DNA of 23,140 nucleotides from positions 1-23,140 of the forward strand of contig JANMZO010000352.1 in NCBI GenBank assembly GCA_031383405.1. The letters are read 5' to 3'. The notes beneath the pieces are model-generated. The model was not told the DNA's origin. It was given only the letters and a program-made list of their open reading frames with translations, and made no database searches. A program made the translations under genes and the position numbers. Every line of letters starts with the position of its first letter. Within the stretch, counting starts at the first letter, position 1. Below, in pieces: positions 16,161 through 21,709 of this stretch. This DNA comes from JANMZO01 sp031383405 (GTDB lineage: Bacteria > Actinomycetota > Acidimicrobiia > Acidimicrobiales > JANYDT01).

Positions 16161-16174
16161 CGAACATACGTTCC
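16161..16174 (-). promoter_or_regulatory. LexA (SOS) box of imuA-imuB
   Basis: CGAACATACGTTCC carries both half-sites GAAC and GTTC with a 4-bp spacer, differing from the dnaE2 box at two positions. Placement against the -10 hexamer is identical to that at dnaE2. Confidence 0.88.
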
Positions 16175-16192
16175 ATGACAAACTGGGACGGT

Positions 16193-16420
16193 TCAGGCGA
16201 AGTTTCGCGAGGTCGCCCACACGAGCGCTTGGGCGATCCTTCCCATTGCAAGGTCACGTTCGACATCTTCGGGGCGCACCTGTTGCCGCGGTCCTCGCAA
16301 TCGGGCGATGAGCGTTCGACAGAGCGCCTCGTCGCCTTGCCCGTGCGCGACCAACAGTGCCGGCCATTGTTCCGTCGAGAGTGTTCGTCGATCCGAGAGC
16401 CTGCAGCGTCGATACGACAT
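16193..16420 (-). CDS. Orphan small reading frame, possibly a frameshifted remnant
   Basis: A 75-codon minus-strand frame from ATG 16420 encodes T-E-Q-W-P-A-L-L-V-A-H-G-Q-G-D-E-A-L-C-R-T-L, then R-P-E-D-V-E-R-D-L-A-M-G-R-I-A-Q-A-L-V-W-A, which looks like a helical protein rather than a shadow. No ribosome-binding site or family is recognised. A second frame just upstream (16484 to about 16385, GKFLRYVVSTLQALG) could be the true N-terminus joined by a frameshift near 16380. It lies between mazF and the imuA promoter. Confidence 0.3.
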   Translation of the reverse strand: MSYRRCRLSDRRTLSTEQWPALLVAHGQGDEALCRTLIARLRGPRQQVRPEDVERDLAMGRIAQALVWATSRNFA

Positions 16421-16480
16421 ATCGCAGAAACTTGCCGGATCGCGCCGCCCGGCTGATCACTAGACCGCCCGAAGGGATGG

Positions 16481-16825
16481 TCATAGCGTGAGCGCTCGGC
16501 GGAGACCGTTTGAAATCGTGTCCATGACATCGTCGTCCAACCGCCCTATTTCTTCCAGCAGGAGCCCTTTGTCGACGGTCGCAATTTGGGTCACGTTGAC
16601 GACGGAGGACTTGGGAAGGCCAGCATTTCCTCTGGCAAGTACGACGTTACCCGGTGCCCGGCCGAGGCGAAGGTTCGAGGTCAGCACCACCACGGCCACG
16701 GTAGCGATCGCGCTTCGATTGTAGACATCGGCCGAAATCACAACCGCCGGGCGGACCAAGCCCGGTTCGGATCTGCTTGGCTCACCGAGGTCGACCCACC
16801 AGATCGACCCGCGAAGAATCACCAC
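16481..16825 (-). CDS. mazF: MazF/PemK-family endoribonuclease toxin
   Basis: A 114-residue MazF/PemK toxin. Family marks are R-G-S-I-W-W-V-D-L-G at the start, G-L-V-R-P-A-V-V-I-S with the conserved Arg, V-V-L-T-S-N and the V-V-N-V-T-Q-I-A-T-V-D-K strand. Members cut single-stranded mRNA, or in some cases tRNA or rRNA, at short motifs and slow growth. The cleavage site cannot be read from sequence. GTG 16825 overlaps the last 7 bases of the antitoxin gene, the usual coupled arrangement. The protein appears full length and intact. Confidence 0.9.
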   Translation of the reverse strand: MVILRGSIWWVDLGEPSRSEPGLVRPAVVISADVYNRSAIATVAVVVLTSNLRLGRAPGNVVLARGNAGLPKSSVVNVTQIATVDKGLLLEEIGRLDDDVMDTISNGLRRALTL

Positions 16826-17043
16826 TCGGTTCTGGTGAACGTCCGCCGGGCCGCAGCCTTCACCGCCGGGTCCGCAGCGACGTTTCGGTACACCTGATCG
16901 AGCGCGTCGGTGACCCCCCGATCTTTGGCGATCAATGCTCGTAGCGCGTTCGCGTACAGTTCACTCCGACTGACCTTTGTTCGCCGCGCCAGTTCCTCCG
17001 CCTCGTTGAACACATCATCCGGAATCGAAACTGCAGTCTTCAT
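16819..17043 (-). CDS. mazE: Ribbon-helix-helix antitoxin, MazE type
   Basis: A 74-residue protein. Its first 40 residues (KTAVSIPDDVFNEAEELARR, then T-K-V-S-R-S-E-L-Y-A-N-A-L-R-A-L) form a ribbon-helix-helix DNA-binding domain with the strand, two helices and conserved turn. The C-terminal 30 residues, with A-A-A-R-R-T-F-T-R-T-E-W, are expected to wrap the toxin. It should repress its own promoter and neutralise MazF. ATG 17043 is supported by TATACT six bases upstream, a leaderless start. The stop overlaps the mazF start by 7 bases. The symbol follows the partner; RHH antitoxins of this kind are also listed under other names. Confidence 0.85.
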   Translation of the reverse strand: MKTAVSIPDDVFNEAEELARRTKVSRSELYANALRALIAKDRGVTDALDQVYRNVAADPAVKAAARRTFTRTEW

Positions 17044-17049
17044 GACGAA

Positions 17050-17055
17050 AGTATA
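17050..17055 (-). promoter_or_regulatory. Leaderless -10 element of mazEF
   Basis: TATACT on the minus strand, followed by six bases and then ATG 17043. It is a strong -10 hexamer, with no ribosome-binding site between it and the start. Confidence 0.65.
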
Positions 17056-17176
17056 ACCCGGTAGGAAGCCGCAGACTGAGGCGGCGTTGAGGAAGCTCCG
17101 GTCAGGAGTGTCGTCTTACCGGTCAATGAGCATCGCTCCGCTCGGGAACCAAGTGTCGTGTCCTGAAGTGGTCGGA

Positions 17177-18142
17177 CTACCGGTGGATGTGTTCAAGAAT
17201 CGGGCCGAACATCTCAGCCAGATGTGGAAACAGGCAGTAGTACGAAACTCCGGTCTGCTCGAAGACACCTTGTATGTGTTCGGCAATCTCATGAGTGGTC
17301 CCGAATGCAAAGTACGGCGAGTTCAGGAGATCGTCCTCGCTGAGTTGTGCGTCTGCAACAAAGAGCGATTGCCCGGCACTGATTGCTCCGGCGACGGATC
17401 GGGCGACACTTCGACGGTCAGCAGTGATGACGATGTTCACGAGTGCCAGGTTGAGAACCAGATCGTCGAACTTCGGACCAGCGGACTCATGGACCCATCC
17501 GATCTTGCGTTGCAGGGCCCCAATAGTCAGCTCCGACGCGAAGAGCCCGCCGTTCGGTGCGGCCAGTGGAATGATGCTGACGATATCCGCCTCTGTTGCG
17601 GCCCACTCGAGCATCTTCCGACCACCTCCGCCGAGCATCAGCGGCGCGTGTGGCGCTTGGCTCGGCGACGGAAATCCAAGGAGCTCCTTGACCTGGAGAT
17701 GGTCATTAGAGATTGATATGGGGCCGCCGGCGAGCATCGCCTTCATCACAGCCACGCTGTCCTTCAATCGCCGAAGTCGTGCGCCACCCGGGTCGAAAGA
17801 CAACCCTGCGCGCACGTATTCGTCTCGAGCCCAGCCTGCGCCGATGCCCACGTCCAGACGCCCTCCGGACAGCGAGTCGATGGTGGCCAACTCGCGGGCG
17901 AGAATTTGAGGAAGGCGGAAATCGTTGCAGAGCACCCATGGAGCGATCCGCAGGGTGCTGCTCAACTCCGCGACAACCGCGAGGGTCGGGAGTGGCGACA
18001 ATTGTTCGGCCAGATGATCGGGCATGACGAACGTGTCGTAACCGTAATCCTCAGCCGCCTTCACCGCCGATTTGAGGTCGGCGCGCCCGGTACCGTAGAA
18101 GCCATAGCCGAACCGGGGCGGCTTTCGAGCGACATCCGGCAT
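17177..18142 (-). CDS. LLM-class flavin/F420-dependent oxidoreductase (TIGR03621-like)
   Basis: A 321-residue luciferase-like monooxygenase-fold protein. Typical segments are R-F-G-Y-G-F-Y near the start, V-M-P-D-H-L, the S-G-G-R-L-D-V-G-I-G-A-G-W loop with E-Y at 10-12 residues after it, PLMLGGGGRKMLEWAATEAD, and D-L-V-L-N-L-A-L-V-N-I-V-I-T. To my memory these are closest to the actinobacterial TIGR03621 group, thought to use coenzyme F420. The substrate is unknown. ATG 18142 is four bases after the stop of an upstream 47-codon gene, so the two form an operon driven by the repeat-bearing promoter at 18301-18355. Confidence 0.87.
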   Translation of the reverse strand: MPDVARKPPRFGYGFYGTGRADLKSAVKAAEDYGYDTFVMPDHLAEQLSPLPTLAVVAELSSTLRIAPWVLCNDFRLPQILARELATIDSLSGGRLDVGIGAGWARDEYVRAGLSFDPGGARLRRLKDSVAVMKAMLAGGPISISNDHLQVKELLGFPSPSQAPHAPLMLGGGGRKMLEWAATEADIVSIIPLAAPNGGLFASELTIGALQRKIGWVHESAGPKFDDLVLNLALVNIVITADRRSVARSVAGAISAGQSLFVADAQLSEDDLLNSPYFAFGTTHEIAEHIQGVFEQTGVSYYCLFPHLAEMFGPILEHIHR

Positions 18143-18146
18143 TGGC

Positions 18147-18290
18147 TCAGACCACCCGGAACACGCAGTACTCGACGGCGACGCCGATGCGGCCTTCAGC
18201 GATGGACACCGAACGGTTCAACCAGTCAGGTCCGGTCGCCGACGGGGGACGGAGCATCGTGCGGTACGTCATCTCGTGGACAGGTTCCAT
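18147..18290 (-). CDS. Small 47-residue protein upstream of the LLM oxidoreductase
   Basis: The frame from ATG 18290 encodes MEPVHEMTYRTMLRPPSATG, then P-D-W-L-N-R-S-V-S-I-A-E-G-R-I-G-V-A-V-E-Y-C-V-F-R-V-V and stop. The ATG follows a strong GGGAGAA ribosome-binding site at normal spacing, and the stop is four bases before the LLM start, so it should be expressed and coupled to it. It has one Cys and no signal peptide. I recognise no family. It could be a real small protein or a leader peptide controlling the downstream gene. Confidence 0.55.
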   Translation of the reverse strand: MEPVHEMTYRTMLRPPSATGPDWLNRSVSIAEGRIGVAVEYCVFRVV

Positions 18291-18300
18291 GAAGTTCTCC

Positions 18301-18351
18301 CTCTGTAATGAATGGACTTCTGTGATGAATGTACTTCTGTGATGAAGGGCA
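18301..18351 (-). repeat. Three 17-bp tandem repeats over a promoter (likely operator)
   Basis: Units at 18301-18317, 18318-18334 and 18335-18351. The middle and distal units share TTCTGTGATGAA exactly, and the gene-proximal unit differs at three positions from the middle one. Each perfect unit holds a TTC-N6-GAA dyad. They cover the spacer, -10 and early transcript of the promoter for the small gene and LLM oxidoreductase. Confidence 0.85.
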
Positions 18352-18355
18352 TCAA
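18328..18355 (-). promoter_or_regulatory. Promoter of the small gene-LLM operon
   Basis: On the minus strand TTGATG (18355-18350) and TACATT (18333-18328) are separated by 16 bp, resembling a housekeeping -35/-10 pair. A transcript starting near 18321 would have a leader of about 30 nt with the GGGAGAA ribosome-binding site. The 17-bp repeats overlap it. Confidence 0.45.
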
Positions 18356-18374
18356 CTCCGGTCAGGCCCGCCCG

Positions 18375-19028
18375 CTACCAGGTGTCGAAGTGCGTGATCG
18401 CCGTCGGGTCGGGACGCGCCGCCGGTTTGAAGTCGGTACCAATCGTGTAGGCAAGCGGGGTGAGCATCGCCTGCGACACATCACCGAACGGGATTCCGAC
18501 GATCTCGGCGACCTGCTGCTCAAAGGTGAGATGGAGCGTCGTCCAGCATGTACCGAGCCCCCGCGCCCGGGCGGCCAGCATGAACGACCATGCCGCCGGA
18601 AGAATGGAGCCGAGCGACACCGCTGCAGGTATCTCCACACCCGCGACCCGCCGCTCGATGCACGGAATCACGAGCACCGCACACTCGGCCAGGTGTTCTG
18701 AGAGATACGACGCCGAGTCGGCGACCAGGTTCTGGGTTCGGGCGTGGGCCGCGTCCTTCGTTGGCAGAGTGCTCGCATAGATCGGGGTCTGCCGGTACCC
18801 GGCGAATGCCTGTTGGTAGAGCTTGGCGATTTCTTCCCGCTTCGCCGCGTCGGTCACCACGACGAAGTGCCAGTGCTGGGCGTTGCTCCCGACCGGTGCC
18901 TGCTGGGCAATGTCGACGCATTCGAGAATCACACTGCGCTCGACGGGTCTTGAGAAGTCGAGTCGCTTCCGAACCGCCCGTGTCGTCGTGAGCAGTTCGT
19001 CAGGTGATAGGTCGAGGAGTTCCGTCAT
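18375..19028 (-). CDS. Nitroreductase-family flavoprotein
   Basis: A 217-residue FMN-dependent nitroreductase. Marks include T-T-R-A-V-R-K-R-L-D-F near the start (FMN phosphate contact), A-P-V-G-S-N-A-Q-H-W-H-F-V-V-V, S-L-G-S-I-L-P-A-A-W-S-F-M-L-A-A-R-A-R-G-L-G-T-C-W-T-T and the late G-T-D-F-K-P-A. The order and wording are close to the mycobacterial protein Rv3368c as I remember it. Members reduce nitro groups, quinones or flavins with NAD(P)H. The substrate here is not known. ATG 19028 follows CTCGGGAG. The gene diverges from the monooxygenase at 19102 across 73 bp. Confidence 0.88.
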   Translation of the reverse strand: MTELLDLSPDELLTTTRAVRKRLDFSRPVERSVILECVDIAQQAPVGSNAQHWHFVVVTDAAKREEIAKLYQQAFAGYRQTPIYASTLPTKDAAHARTQNLVADSASYLSEHLAECAVLVIPCIERRVAGVEIPAAVSLGSILPAAWSFMLAARARGLGTCWTTLHLTFEQQVAEIVGIPFGDVSQAMLTPLAYTIGTDFKPAARPDPTAITHFDTW

Positions 19029-19068
19029 CTCCCGAGCATCGCACGCGGCAGTGGACGTTTGGTGAACG

Positions 19069-19078
19069 GCATATATGC
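19069..19078. promoter_or_regulatory. 10-bp palindrome between divergent genes
   Basis: GCATATATGC is a perfect palindrome in the 73-bp space between the nitroreductase and monooxygenase genes. On the minus strand its TATATG could also be a -10 hexamer for the nitroreductase, with a leader of about 35 nt. A shared regulator site is possible but unproven. Confidence 0.3.
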
Positions 19079-19089
19079 AAGCACCTCGT

Positions 19090-19095
19090 TAGACT
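19090..19095 (+). promoter_or_regulatory. Leaderless -10 element of the ABM-family gene
   Basis: TAGACT is followed by six bases and ATG 19102, with no ribosome-binding site. It is one of six cases of the same geometry in the window. Confidence 0.6.
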
Positions 19096-19101
19096 CGGGC
19101 G

Positions 19102-19416
19102 ATGTTCGGAGGAATCGCAAAGATCGTGGTGAAGCCGGGTCAGAAGGAGTCGCTGCTTGAGTTCCTCCGGTGGGATGCCGACGTGTGCCGTACCGAGCCC
19201 GGGACCCTCCGATTCGACGTGTGGCTCGACCCTTCCGATGACATGACCGTCGTGCTCTACGAGAGCTACACCGATCGCGCTGCGTTCGAGGTCCACCAGG
19301 CGGCGGAGCCGTTCAAGAAATTCGTTGCGGAGGTCGTTCCGATGATGATCGAGTCCGTGTCATTCGTTGTCCCATTCGGGACATCGTTCGTGTCGGTCAT
19401 TGACGCTCCCCTCTGA
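19102..19416 (+). CDS. Antibiotic biosynthesis monooxygenase (ABM) domain protein, YgiN-like
   Basis: A 104-residue ferredoxin-like-fold protein. It shows the ABM pattern of I-A-K-I-V-V-K-P-G-Q-K-E-S-L-L-E-F-L, then E-P-G-T-L-R-F-D-V-W-L-D-P and V-V-L-Y-E-S-Y-T-D-R-A-A-F-E-V-H, where the late H is usual at the active pocket. Members act as small cofactor-free monooxygenases on quinols or polyketides, or as haem-degrading enzymes. The substrate is not predictable. It should form dimers. It is followed after 35 bp by the selenoprotein gene, which has its own -10 element. Confidence 0.85.
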   Translation: MFGGIAKIVVKPGQKESLLEFLRWDADVCRTEPGTLRFDVWLDPSDDMTVVLYESYTDRAAFEVHQAAEPFKKFVAEVVPMMIESVSFVVPFGTSFVSVIDAPL

Positions 19417-19439
19417 TTCACGGAATCGCCTTCACGCGA

Positions 19440-19445
19440 TAAGGT
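19440..19445 (+). promoter_or_regulatory. Leaderless -10 element of the selenoprotein gene
   Basis: TAAGGT, then six bases, then GTG 19452. It fixes the start codon of the thioredoxin-like gene. Confidence 0.55.
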
Positions 19446-19451
19446 CACTGC

Positions 19452-20576
19452 GTGATCACCGACACCCTCGACCTCACCGCCGAACAATTCAGCACAGGCA
19501 CCGGGTGGGTGATCAAACCCGAAGGCGCATGTCAGGCCGATGTGTGCGTTCCTCTTCCCAAGGGCACCGACGGGTTCAACGCGAAGGCCGCGGCAGAGCG
19601 CCTCGGAATGGCGATCGTGGCCGACGGGTCCTCGGGCCTGTGGTCGATCGGTCCGGCGTCGGTGGGCGACCGGGCCCTGGCCACGGCGATGGCCCCCGAA
19701 CTGGTCCTGTCCGATCTCGACGGCAACGAGTTCCGACTGTCGTCACTGCGGGGCCAAAAGGTCGTTATCGTCTCCTGGGCTCCCTATTGAGGCTGTGCCT
19801 TCGACTTGCCCGGGTGGCAGGTACTGCGTGCGGAACTCCATTCCAAGGGTGTCGAGATCGTCACGGTTTCCCTGGAACTCAGCGGCCCCGAAGCGTCGCG
19901 GAAGTACATCGAAGCGGCGAACCCGCAACACCCGTCGCTGCTGGATCCGGAACACAGGATGGACGCCCTCTTCGGCGTCATCAACATCCCCAACGTGATC
20001 TGGATCAACGAAGAGGGGATGATCGTGCGTCCACCCGAGCCAGGATGGCCGGGTGAACGCAGCGCCATGCCGCGTGAACTGTTCGCGGCGATGCCCGCGA
20101 TGGGGCGCTCCACGACGGCTCCGAAGCGAACGACACCGGAGATAGATCGCATGGCCCTGCTGTCGTCGGGTCAGAGTCGAACGGCGTACGTCGACGCGCT
20201 TCGCGACTGGGCCAACAAAGGATCCGACAGCGAGTTTGCGTTGTCACCCGATGAGGTCATCGCCCGCTCGCAACCCCGGTCGGTTTCGAAGTCCGAAGGT
20301 GCTGCGCACTTCGAACTGGCCAACCACCTTTGGCGTGCCGGTGCCCGCGAGTCGGCGATCGCCCACTTCAAGGAGAGCCACCGTCTCCAGCCCGACAACT
20401 GGACCTACAAGCGTCAGGCCTGGTCGCTTCTCGGCAACGAGCGGGTTGGCGGCGACGTTGGCCGCTGGGTACAGGGACCGGTGGAAGGTGAAGAAGCTAC
20501 GTGGCCCTACGAGTCTGACTTCAGCTCCGACCTGGCCATGCTCGAAGCGGGCGAGTACTACCCGGCCACGTTGTAG
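19452..20576 (+). CDS. Thioredoxin-like (ResA-type) selenoprotein with W-A-x-x-U-G-C motif
   Basis: A 374-residue protein if the in-frame TGA at 19788-19790 is read as selenocysteine (residue 113). Before it come an N-terminal domain with C-Q-A-D-V-C and then L-S-D-L-D-G-N-E-F-R-L-S-S-L-R-G-Q-K-V-V-I-V-S-W-A-P-Y, the usual thioredoxin entry. Directly after the TGA the same frame gives G-C-A-F-D-L-P-G-W-Q, the cis-Pro loop V-I-N-I-P-N-V-I-W-I and a TPR-like C-terminal part (H-F-E-L-A-N-H-L-W-R-A-G). Cys homologues have W-A-S-W-C-G-C at this place. The active pair is thus U113/C115, for thiol redox chemistry. Automatic callers would split it into a 112-residue and a 256-residue gene. A nonsense mutation in a Cys gene is the alternative. 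Confidence 0.85.
19788..19822 (+). promoter_or_regulatory. Selenocysteine UGA with candidate bacterial SECIS hairpin
   Basis: TGA at 19788-19790. ACTTGCC (19804-19810) pairs with GGCAGGT (19816-19822), including one G-U pair, around the loop CGGGT (19811-19815). The loop begins 20 nt after the TGA and has G as its second base, both within the known rules for bacterial SECIS elements. The hairpin lies inside the coding region, as it must. Confidence 0.7.
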
Positions 20577-20724
20577 CTACCCGAAACCGTCCCGGCCGGG
20601 CCGTCAGGGGCGTGCCCAGGCCTGGGGTCTGCGGGTCGGTTGCCGCTCCAGTGCCAGGTCGCCGAACCCGCCCCGCACTCCAGCCGCAACGTGGCACCCC
20701 AGCCGCAAACCACATGACACCACG
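20577..20724. other. Intergenic space between convergent genes
   Basis: This stretch separates the selenoprotein stop from the SDR stop. It is GC-rich and holds the palindromes CCCGGCCGGG (20591-20600) and CCCAGGCCTGGG (20615-20626). They could stall transcription from both sides, but they have no loop or T-run, so no terminator is claimed. Confidence 0.4.
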
Positions 20725-21684
20725 TCAGGCCTTCATCGTGATCGCCAGACCGGCTTCAAGTGGCGTCATTGCCCGCCAATCGAGAACCTCAGCCGCCTTC
20801 CGGGCATCGAGCAGCTTTCGGACGAGCCGGGCCCTCGACGCGCCCCGAAAGACCGGTTCACGTTCCCTGCCGTCGTAGGCGAGCGAGGCCAACCGCGCCA
20901 CCTCAGCTACCGGCGTGGCCACGCCGGTCGCGATGTTGAAGACCGGGTTGACGGACCGGTCACGGCCGTGCGCATCACGACCGACAAGGAGCCATTCGGC
21001 CACCGACGTGTATGCGGCGACCATGTCGCCGATGTAGAGGAAGTCGAGCTCGCTGGTCCCGTCATCGCGATCGCCGAAGTCGTACGGACGGTCGTAGCGC
21101 AGATTGTTCAGTGCTCGGGGAACGAGCCGGCTCATGTTGCAGTCGCCGGGCCCGTAGGTGTTCATGAAACGACACGCCGCAGCCGGCAGATCGAAAGTGT
21201 GAACGTAGCCTTGCAGCGCAAGGTCCGCTGCCGCTTTCGAGCTCGCATAGAGGTTGGCCGCAGGTAGTGGGCTGAACGTCTCGTCGATCGGTTCAGTCGA
21301 CGAGGTCGACCCGTAGTAAGCGCCGCTGGAGGCCAGGACCATCGCGTCGACCCCAACCCGACGGCAAGCTTCGAGCACAACATATGTGCCCATAGCATTA
21401 GTATCCAGCGTCTCCAGGGGCAGCGAAATGCTCACCGGGACCAGCGGCTGGGCAGCCAGATGGAACACGACGTCGATCGACGAGCGGGCCATCAGCGATG
21501 CGACAAGATCCAGGTTTCGTACATCTCCAACGAGGTGCTCGACCCCATCAATCCCCGGAGCGGGTGAACTCCTGAGATCGAGGCTGGTGACGACCGCGGC
21601 ACGGCCCGACAATGCCTGAACGAGATGGCGGCCCCCGAACCCGCTACCACCCGTGACCAGGCAGCGAACACCGGTCCAGTCCAT
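20725..21684 (-). CDS. NAD-dependent epimerase/dehydratase (SDR), sugar-nucleotide type
   Basis: A 319-residue extended SDR. The Rossmann start is V-R-C-L-V-T-G-G-S-G-F-G-G-R-H-L-V (residues about 5-21). F-H-L-A-A-Q-P-L-V-P-V is the family's H-x-A-A-x motif, followed by the catalytic Ser in L-A-S-S-G-A-Y-Y-G and Y-A-S-S-K (YxxxK). The late segment D-F-L-Y-I-G-D-M-V-A-A-Y matches the substrate-side R/F-D-x-x-Y-V-x-D motif. It resembles GDP-4-keto-6-deoxymannose reductases and UDP-glucose 4-epimerase relatives. The exact sugar is unknown. ATG 21684 directly starts the domain, and the 64 codons upstream overlap the neighbour. It is 25 bp after the next SDR gene, in one operon. Confidence 0.88.
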   Translation of the reverse strand: MDWTGVRCLVTGGSGFGGRHLVQALSGRAAVVTSLDLRSSPAPGIDGVEHLVGDVRNLDLVASLMARSSIDVVFHLAAQPLVPVSISLPLETLDTNAMGTYVVLEACRRVGVDAMVLASSGAYYGSTSSTEPIDETFSPLPAANLYASSKAAADLALQGYVHTFDLPAAACRFMNTYGPGDCNMSRLVPRALNNLRYDRPYDFGDRDDGTSELDFLYIGDMVAAYTSVAEWLLVGRDAHGRDRSVNPVFNIATGVATPVAEVARLASLAYDGREREPVFRGASRARLVRKLLDARKAAEVLDWRAMTPLEAGLAITMKA

Positions 21685-21709
21685 CAGTGGCCTGTCGAAG
21701 CGGTCCGCG

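Noticed and set aside
19788..19790. Reading the TGA as a plain nonsense mutation
   Set aside because: Not fully excluded, but the exact position at the redox motif, the intact downstream frame of 262 codons and the well-placed hairpin together favour selenocysteine.
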